Source of the DNA: Paraescarpia echinospica | Taxonomy: Eukaryota > Annelida > Polychaeta > Sabellida > Siboglinidae | NCBI GenBank assembly: GCA_020002185.1 | Contig: CM034542.1 | Location: 57,817,592 to 57,881,591 of the forward strand | Length of the DNA: 64,000 nt | Reading direction: 5' to 3' | Shown: positions 1 to 12,797 of the stretch, piece by piece | How the letters are laid out: the number at the start of each line of letters is the position of its first letter | How positions within the stretch are numbered: the first letter of the stretch is position 1 | Position numbers and translations under genes: made by a program | The notes under the pieces: generated by a model | The model's database searches: none | What the model was told of the DNA's origin: nothing | Seen by the model: only the letters and a program-made list of their open reading frames with translations

Positions 1-136
1 CTGATTTGTATCAGTCGTAATTAATGTCAAAGCCAATTGAAATTGTTTTAACAAATTAGATTTGTCATTATTATTATTATTATTCAGTCTAAATACTCTA
101 ATTGGTGTTGATGCACGAACGCACGAACGCACGCAG

Positions 137-283
137 GCACGCACGCACACACACACCCGCACACAAACACCCGCGCGCGTGTACACACACGTACACGTAC
201 ACGCACATACCACACACACACGCACACGCACACGCACACGCACACGCACACACACACACACACACACGCACACACACCCACTG
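137..283. repeat. (CA)n microsatellite with CACG variants
   Basis: Imperfect CA/CG dinucleotide array on the plus strand. It begins with interspersed acgcacgc units, passes through acgcac units and ends as a purer CA run. Open frames through it (Thr-His or Val-Cys repeats) are low-complexity artefacts. Confidence 0.95.
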
Positions 284-299
284 ACGCTTGAAGTTTTAT

Positions 300-1690
300 A
301 TTGTTTGTATAATTGGGAACAGTCGTTGACATCCACGATCATGATAACGTGATGTATTCGTTGCAGGACTCTGCTATTCATAATACAAAAGCATAATCAC
401 GGGAACAGTTTGTAAAGTGCGATTTTAACGAGTCATCTCTGTGAATATATTAATAGCGAAACGCCTGCAATCCTAAGTCAACTAGGGACCTGATATAACG
501 TGATAGTTCCACGGCGAACAGTGATAAAAGTAGTGCACGACTCGTGAGTATTGTCAGTTTTAATACACACAGCTGACAAACACATTCAACTAAGACATGA
601 TTTCAGGTTTGTTGACCGATTACAGTACAGAAGAATTGCGCGTGACTGAGCGAGAAAATGGCAGTCAACACTGGAGGTTTTTGTCCGCCATTCGGGAGGC
701 AAGCGCATGCGCCTGTGGGACCGGCAGCGCTCGGTGTTAGCGTATTTGTTCAGTCATCTCATTTCATTTGAACAAGCTGTGATGCGTCATATAAAATGAA
801 AGATATTAAAGTAATCCTTTAAGTTTTTACCTATCACAATTCAAAATAATGAAATTTGCAAACAAATCACGTAGAAACGTTGCAATTATTATTTGAGCCA
901 AACGAACTTCGTCGTGTTTCATCAGAATAATCATCAGGCTGTACCACTTCTTATATAATTAAAATATCGAGGTTATCGTTGAAAATGTTGAGCAATGATA
1001 ATGCAAAGAACTGCATTTTTTGCACGCGTACGGTCTGCATAGGTGTCAACATCAGCTCACGAAAAAGTGAGAAAGTGCGCGAACACCAATTCTAAAGGAA
1101 ACGACATTTGCGCAATAAAAATAGCACTAATAATCACACAATAAAAGTTTCAATGTGAAATTGTTCCAGCCATGCAAAAAAATTAATAAGAAAGACAGGA
1201 ATTCACTGTGACCAATTCGTGGCTTTATAATGCGATACACTAACTATCAAACAGCTATCACAGGTGCAGTCACTTGGTGCAGTGTCCCTGATTGTATCTG
1301 TAGGTCGCCGACTTGGCACAACGTAGAAGTTGCGCATTGCACTGGAAGTCGGCTGCGCAGTCATCACTGTTCCACCTTACACTGAGCAGTGGACACAAAG
1401 TAACCCGACCCAGCTCAGAGCGATAGCTGGTGGCGATCTTCCGCACCTGAGCCTCCACCGCTCAGTTTTCGTCTCTTCTTCGCATTCTCGACACACTCCG
1501 TCCCACTCAGCCGCTTCGCCATCTTGAATGAAGTTTCCGTCAACCGCCGATAACGAAAAACGTTCGTTCGCGACCACAGATACTTTCATACAACTAGCAG
1601 CGCACTATAAATAAATAAATGTTATCGTCGATTTTTTTCGGAGGCGAAATGTACAAAAAAGCGGGTCATTTTTACAGAAAAGCGGGAAAG
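300..1690. other. Unassigned sequence, one weak exon-like segment
   Basis: I recognise no gene here. On the minus strand near 1526 a start codon opens a short lysine/arginine-rich peptide beginning MAKRLSG. It reads about 25 codons to a GT at roughly 1450, so it could be a first coding exon (a basic start of this kind occurs in some transposase-like proteins), but there is no further support. The rest is AT-rich and featureless. Confidence 0.3.
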
Positions 1691-1703
1691 CGGGACCGAC
1701 TTC

Positions 1704-1844
1704 CAAACATTCACCCGCATCGACGCATACAAGCATTCATTCTTTCCAAGCACCATCAAATCATGGAACAAATGAACACAAAATCTAATTAGCAAACAAT
1801 CACTGGACTCATTTAGAAAGCATCTCCTCTCCATGCCTACCTAA
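1704..1844 (+). mobile_element. 3' tail of a non-LTR retrotransposon (LINE) ORF2
   Basis: The plus-strand frame reads RIDAYKHSFFPSTIKSWN, then a stop, then SLDSFRKHL and a terminal stop. This is the conserved C-terminal end found in many L2/Jockey/CR1-type reverse transcriptase proteins: R.D.Y..SFFP.TI..WN, followed by SLDSF...L. One in-frame TGA follows WNK, so it is a dead 5'-truncated copy. The clade cannot be fixed from so short a piece. Confidence 0.65.
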
Positions 1845-2523
1845 AGTAATTAACCTATGCTCACGAAGCTATAGGCGCACCAACTATAAAGCTTCTTGTC
1901 TGCCTAAACTTCACAAAATAACCAATAGACCCAAACCAGCGCAACACCACCCGCTTCTTGTGACGTTCCACCCAAGCTCGACAATACTCTAACCACATAC
2001 ATGTGGCTGATACAGAGTTCTGAGCTGTACATAAGAAGAAGAGAAAATTGCTGACGTTGACCCTGCTGACCTGCAGATGTCAATATGTCACACACTCTGT
2101 GATCTACGATCCTACGCAAAATGTTTAAGGGAAACAAAAGGCCAATATTTGGTGTTATGCATCTAAAAGAGTTAATACAAACTAACTATTTGCAACTACC
2201 ATCACATTTTAACGTCAGTGGTGTATTAGGAAAACACGTTTGAACACTCAGCGACCGTATTTTATGGACAACGCCATTTTGGCAAGTAAATCTACGTCAT
2301 AGGTTCGGGCTTCAACAACAACAGTTTGTTGTTGGAAAAAGAATATTCTGTTTAACTAAATTCTGAGTAATTAAACCCAGACAATGATGAAAGCAATTAC
2401 AAGTATTTATTCATTGAACATTAATCATGTACAATCTTAGAATGTTATAAAACATTCTAAATAGTTCACAACCTCTCATAACAGCCCGCGTTAATCAAGG
2501 TGTTGTATTATCGTTCACAAGAT

Positions 2524-2661
<138 letters not shown>

Positions 2662-2677
2662 AACACACACACACACA

Positions 2678-2704
2678 TATATATATATATACATATATAT
2701 ATAA

Positions 2705-2765
<61 letters not shown>

Positions 2766-2768
2766 TAT
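2678..2768. repeat. (AT)n microsatellite adjoining the CA array
   Basis: Alternating AT with occasional C and A interruptions (atatacatat units). With the CA array it makes a compound CA-TA microsatellite of about 240 bp. Such alternating purine-pyrimidine tracts are prone to unusual structure and length change. Confidence 0.95.
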
Positions 2769-3675
2769 TCCAGTTATATGCATATCGATAACATTTTGAT
2801 ACAGCTTCCAAAACTCTTTATTATTCAATAATGAGCGGCAGGATCAATGCGGTGGCCCATCAACGCGCGCCGGCTTCCGGGGGTTGACGACCGCGTAACT
2901 CGCAGTGCCTGATCATGCCAACAGCCTTTGATGCTATCAGCTTTTGCTTGCAGTCAATGCTGACTTCGTAGTGGAGTATAAAATAAGCGCTGCATATTTC
3001 TGGTAACTTAAGTCTTCCCAAGTGACCAGTTTGCTTGGCCGCGAGTCACCCGCTAGCTTGGCTGCAAGTCATCCGCTTGTCTGGCCGCCCACTTACGGCT
3101 TAGTGGATTTAAAAAATATCTCCACTAACGTGTCAGGGCATCTGGAGTAGCATTATTATATAGGCCTATTTTGTAAAGCGTACACATAGGCCTATATAAT
3201 TTTTGGTAGTCGGATATTTTGTTTACCTAATACGCATTATACGGCAACAATTTCCATAAAGCTTTAATCTGTAGTCAACATCCGTAACGATTACGGAAAA
3301 TCTGTAACGGTAGGCAATCGTATTTATTGCAAAATCACGTTTAATTGCAAAGAGGCCTTATAAAAGTACACTGAACCGTATGCCATGACATGTGTAAACA
3401 ACTATAATCAGGTTGTTGAAGGACACATGTCGTTACGGCAACTTCGCGGTATATAAAATGCTGCTCGTTTATTGGTTGTTTATCCGCGTCATAGGCAAGA
3501 TGGCAGCCTTCAGGAAATCAGATCTTTCGTGAGAATCTTCCACTTTGAAACAAAATTCTGAGTAAACCACTAACGTGAAAATGTTGATTGTAGTTGCAAA
3601 TAGTTAGTAAATATTAACTCTTTTAGATGCATAACACCAACAAGTTGCCTTTTGTTTCCATTTTATTTTGCAATT

Positions 3676-4570
3676 ACTCTACTGTCTGGCAACTGGCAAG
3701 AATCTCCCAGTAGGGCATGGAGGAAACGTTTTCGGTGATGACGAACTGGATGAAAAGGCACTTCATTTATTCCAGCATCTTCTGTATGCCATATTCCAAT
3801 ATCACTCACTCTAGGATGTGTAGTCTACATCTACAATGAAACACGCTGCAAGAGTATAATCACCTTGTTAAACCATATGAACGAAAGTGTCAGTTATGCC
3901 ACGTTCCAGTGCTATGTTACATCTACTTGTGAGCAAATGATAAAAGAGGAGCGAGAGGAAGGCATCCCTTCCCCATCAGCGACATCAGGATGTAAATTCA
4001 TACATGAACAGGACACTACCGAAAATGTATTACACGAGATGTTAGATCAGGAAGATGGAACACGTGTCAGTGATGTCACAGTTGACGTGTTTCATCGTTC
4101 ATGTTCATTCAGCTGTTCCAATGCCTACCTGTCTGCAGTCGGTGGTGGAATCAATTAATGGTAATTCGAGAATCAGAGCTGGTGACCAAGCGACCACGTG
4201 TGCCAGATGAGGAGAAAGTTTAGATTTGCTCTGGTGGACATGGTATGCAAAGAAGGCATGCTTGGTGTGAGATTCAGAACGTTTATTTGTATTCCAGTGG
4301 ACAAGGTACGCGAAGAACAGTACCTTTACCTTTGCTAGTGGTCAATGACAGGAAGTGACGTCATCTGTGACGCTATCGACAAACGCATCCACAATGCGTC
4401 GAGTTGATTCACCAGTTTGTACAATCAATAATGACGGTAATTAAAACATAGTTGCATGCTACCTAGCTCACTCCTCGCTACTCCTCGCTCACGCAGTTGG
4501 CCCAATCAGTGAAGCCCCTGACGTAGCATTCGCGTTGTTTTTAGCACTGTCGTGTGCGGCAAGGCGTGGA
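3676..4570. other. Unassigned sequence with a 97-codon ORF
   Basis: A plus-strand open frame at 3865-4158 (begins MLNHMNES, acidic, cysteine-containing) matches nothing I recognise and has no flanking splice-site support. The remainder holds no visible feature. Confidence 0.25.
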
Positions 4571-4575
4571 CACAT

Positions 4576-4872
4576 TCACCCATATTTAATGCATAATTTA
4601 ATGATTCTTGCGCTTGCCTCAAACGTTTGACGGAGATGTCTGCCTCTCTCCCCATTGGAGAATAAACCTGACTTATGCATTAGACTGTCCATATTGATCA
4701 CATCGTTTGTGTCAATAGACTTCAAGCTGGGTTTGAAAAGCTCGAACATTTTGTTGTTGAAACTCGGGAGGTCCACCAGTGGTTCAGCTTCTCGTGTCGC
4801 GCTGTCTCGTCGCGCTGTCTCGGATCTTGACATCGGAACACGAGGGAAGGAGTACTGTTCGTGATTTTTCAC
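4576..4872 (-). CDS. Unidentified 98-codon ORF, probably part of a transposon
   Basis: The minus-strand frame includes LPSFNNKMFELFKPSL and SGLFSNGERGRHLRQTF. Composition is protein-like, but I cannot name the family. Its 5' end overlaps a repeat rich in cgggaga motifs (4900-5060), which suggests a mobile element rather than a host gene. Confidence 0.25.
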   Translation of the reverse strand: MKNHEQYSFPRVPMSRSETARRDSATREAEPLVDLPSFNNKMFELFKPSLKSIDTNDVINMDSLMHKSGLFSNGERGRHLRQTFEASARIIKLCIKYG

Positions 4873-4929
4873 CGGAAATTCAGCGGTTCAGCACGTCCCA
4901 GCACGTCTGCCGTGGTGTCGCGCTGTCTC

Positions 4930-5065
4930 GAAGACGGGGGGGGGCACATGGAGATTTTCAGAGAAAATCCGGGAGATTTGACTGTATTCCGGGAGACCGG
5001 GAGATACACCTAAAATCCGGGAGACTCACGGATTTCACGGGAGAGTTGGCATGCATACCTCTTAA
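4930..5065. repeat. Repeat of cgggaga motifs, possible transposon end
   Basis: Four to five copies of cgggaga spaced 15-25 bp apart (4968-5045), ending near gggagagttggcatgcat. Clusters of this motif are often seen near dispersed-element ends in animal genomes, but I see no matching partner end in this window. Confidence 0.35.
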
Positions 5066-5502
5066 AGGCAAAACAAAACAACATATTTGCACGTTTTATA
5101 AATGATAGAATTATAGGCATTTAATAGCGTTTAAACCGACATTGTCTGTTTCTCAGTTATTAATATTTATTTGTATAATGTTCTTAACACTAGAACAAAT
5201 ATGTTGAGTGTACACTGACCGCCAATTTAATAAGCCCAATGTATACTTTCCAGTTTTATATTTAGCAAGCGAAATGTTTATGAAACATTAAAATAGTAAA
5301 GGCCAGTTATTTAACGGGGGTAGGGTAGAAAGTGCCTAAAGTGGCTCTGGTTGGTTGGTTGTTGTTGTTGTTGCTATGATGTTGGGCGCGAGCTGGTTCC
5401 CTCAATCCAACCACCAAGGGGACGAAATACACATGATTTAGCGAACTTTCTTCCAAGTATCACTGGCTCGAGGAAGATAGATAGATAGCTAGATGGTAAG
5501 AT

Positions 5503-5605
<103 letters not shown>

Positions 5606-5699
5606 GTTTGATGTTTGGTGTGTGTATGTGTGTGTGCGCGTACGTGCGTGCGTGCGTGTGTGTGTATTTGTGCGTGTACGATTACTGCCTAGCATCAAC

Positions 5700-6600
5700 T
5701 CGAGAAGATGCCGCGGTCAGAACGCGTGAATTGACGCGAGAGAGAGGCTGATTGAGATGCCCAAACACAGGCCGCTCCGTGCCTAGAATTGCGAAACCGG
5801 ATTTCGGTGTTGATTTATAGCCTACCTTCAATCAGATAAATTGATTATGGCTGCACAGCGCTTTATCTAGCTAACTGTGTCAATATTGTCGTTTCGAACG
5901 CTTCAGAGGGCATATCTACTGTTAGTCTGCTGTCTTAGGGTTTTGAATGTTCATTTTTGGAATTTTTGGAAGAAATCACAAAATTTGGCATAGGTGACCT
6001 ATGATAGGTAATAGGTATTAATCATATCCTGATATAGAACTGACATTTTGGGATTCGTTAACACCCCCTAATTAGCATAAATCCAAAATGCCGATATTGG
6101 CTGACACTCGATATGGTCATATCTCAGCTAATAATAGGCCGATTCCGATGCGTTTGGTATGCATTATGATACTTTTGGATATGCAAGGTCAAGGTCACGC
6201 GGTGTTTGCCTACAGTAGCCATTATTTGTAAATACAACTGACCATGGAGTTATTTGTGTTGGATTAGGTGTATTGAATGTTAGATCAGATCTTGCTATAC
6301 TAAAAAAAGCCTCCTTTTGTCTTCACAATATCAAGGTCAAATCCAGCCGGTCAAGAAGATGACCTCTAAGTACCGCACGATCATGTCAGAATCATGAATG
6401 TCGAGTCAACATCACCATTCGATGGCGCACATTTCGAGATAAACCACAAGTGTATTAAAGGTAATGCAATCCAAAATGATGGAAAAGAGTATCAGGAACT
6501 ATCCTCTTTAACATAGGAAACCCACTATTGAATTGCAGGCGGGCAGAGTCAATCATGTTTATAGATAGAAAAATCATATCAGGCATGGAGCCTTATTATA
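5700..6600. other. Unassigned spacer
   Basis: About 900 bp with no open frame of interest, no obvious repeat unit and no splice-bounded coding similarity that I can see. Confidence 0.6.
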
Positions 6601-8070
6601 CACGACATGACTAAGTGAAGTATAGTTATATGGTGATAGCTGTATGGGAGTTGATGCCGGAGGAGGACCGCGGCGACCATGACAGCTTCCTCCACGTGTA
6701 CATGTGGCTGAGCACACAAGGCCCTTCTTCTACACAGCTTGTGGTGCATCCACAACTGGCAACCTCTTCCATGGCTTTCGCTGCTCGAGGGAGGGGAGTC
6801 CAGAAAACACCCAACCATATTCAGACTCAACCCATCCCCGGGATCCTGGGCCACGCAAGATATGTTCGGCCACGAGAGATTGCCCCCACACGTATTCAGC
6901 TTGATAGGTTGCTCTCTTGACATGCTTTATCAGGGCTGCCTTGGTTGGTGGCATGTACTCGAACGTGCGAGATGAGCGAGCGAATATCTTCTAGCTGGCG
7001 TGCTTGATTGACTTCTATCAGAGGGCAGGAAGTGGGGCAATCCGTTATGTGAACAAGGAAGAGATATGCTTGTCCTGGACACCCGATATGTTTGCCATGA
7101 GAGTGAGGCGACGAAACTCTCAATGACATTCATATCCTCTGAAGACAGTGTGAGAGGACTTTTCATCAGGTGGCATAATGCGGTTGTGAGCTACGGAATT
7201 GTGCTTCATTTTTCATACGTAGATTTCGTCCCCGTGCCGGAAATGAAGGATGTATTGTCTGACCCTGTCATGGAATGGAATGCGAGGAGAGCGTGTGCCT
7301 TGGCGGGAGACATGGTGTTGCAGATATCGTGGATGGAAATGGATCTGAACTTGTTGCCCATTCCAAACGACACCCACGCCCGCAATAAAACGTATCGAAC
7401 TCTTCGTGGTTGAATGGATTGAGAGGTTACTCCGTTTGAATCACAGGGTCGTCATTGCATGGAGCAGGATTCTGGAAGACGTTCTCATTGCTAGTTGCAA
7501 TAACGACCTTCCCCTTGTAGAAGACGGACTGGAGTTTAGCGTCAGCCTCATCGAAGTCGGATGGCGTGTCTGCTTCCAAGCACGGCAGCATATCGGACTT
7601 TTGGCCATTTCGCAGATTTTTGCCGTATTTTGATAAGTAAGTTGGGTCATCAGGTAGTCGGCATTGCCTTCCCTGACATGAAGCGCGATGTAGAGCTGTC
7701 CTAGTCTTCTTTGGTGCTTTGGCTATGCTTGCTTTTGAGTTTTCTGTGTCGATTGCTGGGAAGAAGCCTATTTTCCATCTTGATTAGTTCGTGGAAGGCG
7801 ACTGCTTGAGACTGCAGGCTGAATCCTTCACAACAGCTGAATGCTATTTCTTTCCCTCCTCATTGGCGCACAAGTTACTTTGGGCGACCTCCTCTGACAT
7901 GACCTCGTTGGTGTCGAGAATGATGACCTCGTCGCTGTCCTCATCAAAGCAGTTCCCCGCGTCTTGGAATGCTGTGACGAGTGTATCGGTGTCTGCTAGA
8001 GAGAAAAGTGGAGCAGAAATCCGACAGCGATTACGAAATGATGGGACTGAGAAGATGCTGAAGAACTAGA
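6600..8070 (-). pseudogene. Decayed transposon-associated protein with C-terminal Cys cluster
   Basis: On the minus strand, pieces in several frames line up with a protein family common in mobile DNA of invertebrates. In order: LLAFHSMTGSD (about 7280-7320), matching the family's A..AFHA.TGCDT motif; FEYMPPTKAAL with HVKRATYQA and WGQSLVA (6960-6870), matching its PPT.AAL..H..RA.YQ....WGQ segment; and GVFWTPLPRAAKAMEEV with SCGC and downstream cysteines (6815-6690), matching its W..LPEA..AC.EL..CGCK C-terminus. Frameshifts and stops separate every piece, for example a TGA just after the first block near 7208, so it is inactive. The family name and molecular function are unknown to me. Confidence 0.6.
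7425..7535 (+). repeat. Arm 1 of an inverted duplication
   Basis: The sequence with cacagggtcgtcattgcatg and gtagaagacggactgg returns in reverse complement at 8143-8245, with about 80% or higher identity by eye. It is part of the coding region of the decayed element above. Confidence 0.75.
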
Positions 8071-8142
8071 GAGGCTATCTGCGCAAGCAACGAAATCAAT
8101 AAGATGGAACTGTTCCAGTGTCTTTCAGGATCGATCGCCCAG

Positions 8143-8245
8143 TCCGTCTTCTACGAGTGAAAGTCATTATTACAATTTGTGATGAGAATATCATCCAGAA
8201 TCCTGTACCATGCAATGACGACCCTGTGATTCGAATGGAGTAATG
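8143..8245 (-). repeat. Arm 2 of the inverted duplication
   Basis: Reverse complement of 7425-7535, with a spacer of about 600 bp. The simplest readings are two copies of one transposon inserted head to head, or a local inversion-duplication within one copy. Confidence 0.75.
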
Positions 8246-8427
8246 TCACGTGGTTGCGCCCAAGCCTTCTGCGCTTACACTTCTTGTCAACTGATTGAAG
8301 GCAGACATTCCAACAAGTCACGCTTGGATGCCAGTACGTGGACACTCTTGTATAAACTTGGCATTGCTGTAAGACTTCCTACTAGGCGCGGCTGCCGAGG
8401 TGGACGTAAACAACACCGAATATCCAC

Positions 8428-8950
8428 TGCGGTGACAGCAGCGACAGCAGCGACAGCAGCGACTGCAGCGACTGCTGCGACAGCAGCGACAGCAGCGACA
8501 GCAGCGACAGCAGCGACAGTGGCGGGACTAGCGGCGGCAGCAGCGAATCCGGCGGCGGCAAAAGCGAAAGCAGCGGCACCGGTGGCGGCAGCAGTGACAG
8601 CAGCGGCGACGGCAGCGACACCAGCGGCGGCGGCAGTAACAGCGGTGGCGCCAGGGGCGGCAACAGTGACAGCAGCGACGGCAGCGACAGCAGCGACAGC
8701 AGCGACATCAGCAACAACAGCGGCTGCAACATCCGCACTAGCGGCAGCAACGACACCAGCAGCGACAGTAGCGACAGCACCAGCAGTGGCAGCAGCGAAA
8801 GCAGCAACAACAGGGACTGCAGCAGCCGCATCAGCGGCGGCAGCGGCGGCGGCAGCGGCGGCAGCGGCGGCAGCGGCGGCAGCGGCGGCAGCGGCGGCAG
8901 CGGCGGCAGCGGCGGCAGCGGCGGCAGCAGCAGCGACAGCAGCGGCACCA
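8428..8950. repeat. ~520-bp GCN array encoding poly-Ala on both strands
   Basis: Dense array of gca/gcg with aca, of the types gcagcgaca and gcggcggcagcg. The plus-strand reading gives long Ala-Ala-Thr and then pure Ala runs. One minus-strand frame is also Ala-rich and another gives Leu-Pro repeats. The three-base period is preserved for over 500 bp. The plus-strand frame stays open into the LINE endonuclease region just downstream. Confidence 0.95.
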
Positions 8951-8954
8951 ATAG

Positions 8955-11040
8955 CGGCAGCTAAATTTTCTCCCATCATTGCACAATCTATTCATAATAA
9001 GGCAAGTAAATTCACTGAGTTTGTAATTGAGAACAACCTGGACATAATTGTTATGTGCGAAACCTGGCTTAAACAAGAAGATGATGTGATTATAGGTGAC
9101 ATAACGCCAGCTGGATATTGTGTCAAAAAAATCCGCTCGGCACCAAAGCGAGGCGGAGGCATCGCCTTAATGTACAGGATAGGATTTAATGTGCGTTTCG
9201 CAGACACAGGCCTGTCACTAAAATCATTTGAGTTCCTGAATTCATCATCCCAACTGTATCCATACGCTTGGTCACTCTCTACCGTACACAGCAGAAATCC
9301 ACCAACTGTTCCTTCAGTGAATTCCTCGAAGATTTTACATTACTGATTGACAGCGTTTTACTTAACCCAATGTATCTTATTATCGCAGGAGATTTCAATA
9401 TTCAAGTTGATGACCCGTGTGACAATAGTGCCAACGCTACGGAATATCTGATCATTCGGCGATCATGGGGAAAATCCGCCTACAGCGACCTCGAGTTCAG
9501 AGAAAAGTGATAAAATCACGCAACATTTCTACAATTAAAATTCCATCATTCTGTAAGGAATTAATTGACATGGATCTTAACAATCCCGCTCAGGCCAACA
9601 ACGCGCTGTCTGCACAAGTTGAGAGATACAACAATATTCTCACCCAAGCTCTTGATAGGCATGCTCCGGTGAAGGAACGGTGTGTGAAACTCCGCCCAAA
9701 TTATCCGTGGTTTGGTGAAAACATCATGACAGGGAAGCAGTTATGGCGCCAGCTTGAGAATAAATGGAGAAAATCACGTCTTGAAATTGACAGCCAAAAT
9801 GACTGCCACCAGAAGCAGGCGGTAATTCATCAAATCAAACTGGCAAAATCACACTACTACAATCAGCTATTCATCGACATCGCTAAAGACCAAAGGCGAA
9901 TTTTCCGTCTGACTGAGAAACTCCTTCACCGGCGACAGAACTCGCCCCTTCCGAAGTGTGAATCTCAGCAGGATTTGGCTCATAGTTTCCATCTCTTCTT
10001 CACTGAGAAGGTAAGGCTGATTCGTGAGGAGTTTGATATTGTAGATGATCTGCATCTTCCTACGAGAGATCTCCCATCGCCCGAACTCGCGAGCTTTCAT
10101 GAGGTGTCTAAGCATATACAGAAGATACTCTCAAAGTCGCCAGGAACAACCTGTGACTTGGATCCAATTCCATCTTCACTACTCAAGAAGTGTGCCGATG
10201 CCGTATTGCCAGCGATGACACACAGTATCAACAATTCAATGAATTCGGGCGAGATTCTCCCCTCTCTTAAAGCTGCGCATATTCGACCTGTGTTGAAGAA
10301 GGCAAACTTGGACCCAACTGTGATGACCAACTATCGCCTTATATCAAACTTAAGTTTCCTCAGTAAAACACTGGAGCGAGTGGTAGCCAAACAACTGTCT
10401 TCATTCCTGGCTGACAATAATTTTATGGATGAATATCAGTTAGCCTATTGTGCACACCACATTTAGAAACTGCAATAGTAAACGTTCACAATGATCTTCT
10501 GCAGGCCATGAACTACGGCAAGATTACCCTTCTTATGTTACTCGACCTATCCGCAGCTTTTGACATTGTCGACCATTCTATACTTTTATCTCGCATGACC
10601 AGCTACTTCGGAATATGCGGTGTTGCATTTGACTGGTTCCAGTCCTACTTCAGCGACATAACCTGCTATGTGCGCATACACAGTGTAACGTCGGATACAT
10701 CGCAACTAACATACATATTCCCGCAAGGCTCTGTCCTAGGGTCAATACTTTTCTCAATGTATACGATACCCATTACTGATATCATCAGGAAGTATGGCCT
10801 CAATTATCATTGCCACGCTGACGATACACAAATATACCTCTCAGCCGATCCCACACAGTCAAAAATTAACGACGCAATACAGCAAACTGAAGTCTGCCTT
10901 GACGAGCTACGTCAATGGATGTCGCAGAGCTTCCGCAAGCTGAATGATGGAAAGACAGAATTAATTGTCGTCGGATCCAAACAACAGAGATCAAAGGTCA
11001 GCATCACACAGATCAGAGAGGGCGACACCATGGTTTTGCC
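8955..11040 (+). mobile_element. L2/CR1-group LINE: endonuclease plus reverse transcriptase
   Basis: An APE-type endonuclease begins near 8975 (QSIHNKASKF, then ETWL and RGGGIAL) and continues in another frame with IIAGDFN (about 9385). A linker region follows. The reverse transcriptase then starts near 10140 with TTCDLDPIPSSLL, ANLDPTVMTNYRLISNLSFL and, after a shift near 10450, LLDLSAAFDIVDH. It goes on with PQGSVLGSILFSMY and HADDTQIYLS at the catalytic site, where the usual Tyr/Phe before Ala-Asp-Asp is His. At least three frameshifts are needed and the C-terminus is lost at about 11040, so the copy is dead. DLDPIP and LDLSAAFDTVDH-like blocks favour the L2 branch. Confidence 0.85.
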
Positions 11041-12360
11041 GTACATTGGTTCAAAACATATGGATCCCCAATTATTATATGTAATATTCATAAAAGTGTA
11101 CTTTTTGATTATCTTATTATATCACATCCGACGTTTAGTTTTATCTTAGGTATTTGATACTATTTAGAAACTGTAGTTTTTGAGCATTGCTAAATTACAC
11201 ACAAGGTTATTTTCATTTGGTATTATATAAATGTTGCAGTATAAATTAGTTCATGTATATAAACAAAGTAAAACAATTCATATAATTATGGTATCTTAAT
11301 AAGGGACAACTGTATATTTGGATTAATGGGTGTGTATGCTATTCCCTTGAAGCATTTTGTTATCCCATAATGTTGCATTATCTTAAAATAATTTTTATCT
11401 GATCAGTTAATTGATATGTTTGTGCCAATTTAACAAGAGTTTGGTTTTCCGATATACTGGGTAAAAAATACAACACTAAAAGTGCATATCTTTATCATAT
11501 TATCCTTACTGTTAAACGTTATCTAACATCCCCAAGTTAGTTCACGAGTTTACCATTTAGTAGACACACAAGATACTGCCATATATGGTGTTTGCAACAT
11601 ATTGGTTTCATAAAGAAATATTTTGTAAGAATATTAACGTTATGTAGCATGCTATGGATAGGATTTAAAAAGCAATTATCTATCTCACTGTTGTAATCAA
11701 ACCATGTGACTAGGATAGATACATTATACCTCTGCATAAAGTAGTTATAGTTAGGTCCCTATTTGGAAATTGTATGCAAGCATGGAGGCCATAAGCCTCC
11801 AAATACACCCCCTCTTGAGACCTTGTGCAAAACACTTTTCCCTCTGGCGGAACTCTTGTCTCAACGGGGGTTCCATATGCACCCATTGCACTCTCCCAGT
11901 ATTGGGGCCTGCTATATCTGTATGTGTCAGGTGAAAGAACATAGACAGATGTTTACTTAGCGAACATTGCCGTAGACTACTAGCACTAGCAGCGCAGGTC
12001 GTTCACTCGTTGTCGAGTCGAAGACAAGTTTTGTTACGCTCGTGTTGGAAATAAGAAATGCAAATGACAACAGCGATGGTTCTCAGCAAAGCGTCGTGTT
12101 TTATTAGTATAACGTATGGGTGATTTCACCAAGTCAAACAACTGATTATAGTATGGTTTTATGGAATGAAAGCGGACCCCAACGGAGCAACCTTCTCCCT
12201 CCAACGTTGTAAACAGAATGACTGGCAAACTTCCGGCGTTCAGTAATATGATCTGATTTCTGCGCATGCGGGAAGCCTGTCAACCTCCTCTGAGCCTTAC
12301 TGGAACGTATTGGTACTTTAACATCATCACCATCCGAGCAGGGACGTATTACTGTATGGA
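11041..12360. other. AT-rich unassigned region
   Basis: No coding similarity or clear tandem structure. Short open frames at 11763-11960 and 12034-12267 do not resemble known proteins. Confidence 0.5.
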
Positions 12361-12595
12361 CAACTGGGGCACGTGCCCCAGGGCCCGAGCTCCAGGGGGC
12401 CCCACTTAAATTAAAACAAATGCCAGGACCGAGAACTACCGGGGCCCCATTCAAGGAAAAACAAATTAATTCCAGGGCAATAAACTACAGGGACCCTACT
12501 CAGATGAAAGTTTCAAGTGCAAAAAAATCAATCCAGGTCTCACAGCTGCCGGGAACCCCACTGTAGGAGAACAATAATTCAAGGATCATTCACGA
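12360..12595. repeat. Degenerate tandem repeat, ~55-60-bp unit
   Basis: Four diverged units share ccagg....gaactaccgggg(c/a)ccc followed by an A-rich stretch (aaaacaaattaattcc type). Unit starts are near 12391, 12422, 12472 and 12531, so spacing is irregular. The left end contains the palindrome ggggcacgtgcccc. Confidence 0.6.
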
Positions 12596-12649
12596 GACAG
12601 ACGTGCCTGTTGTTGTCATGAATGGCGGACATTTCATATGATAATGTCA

Positions 12650-12765
12650 TTGTTTACAAACTCTTGTCTCGGTGGCTGGGGGGGGGGGCTAAGGCCAAAT
12701 GAAAGTAATTTTGTTAGACATCAGACATCGATGTCCTGAGATCATAACTAAAGTACTTGGATTGT
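12650..12765 (+). repeat. Dispersed repeat copy 1 (see 45125-45240)
   Basis: Shares tgtttacaaact, a G-run, a ctaaggc/ctgaggc motif, atgaaagtaatttt and a gacatc...tcctgagat segment with 45125-45240 in the same order and strand, at roughly 70% identity. It ends about 35 bp before the acceptor of the RNMT-like exon. Confidence 0.65.
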
Positions 12766-12797
12766 CCTAGATCAGATGTACTCTGTTGCTGGCGCAG

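Noticed and set aside
8382..8979. Minus-strand Ala- and Leu-Pro-rich frames
   Set aside because: Shadows of the GCN array on the opposite strand of the LINE.
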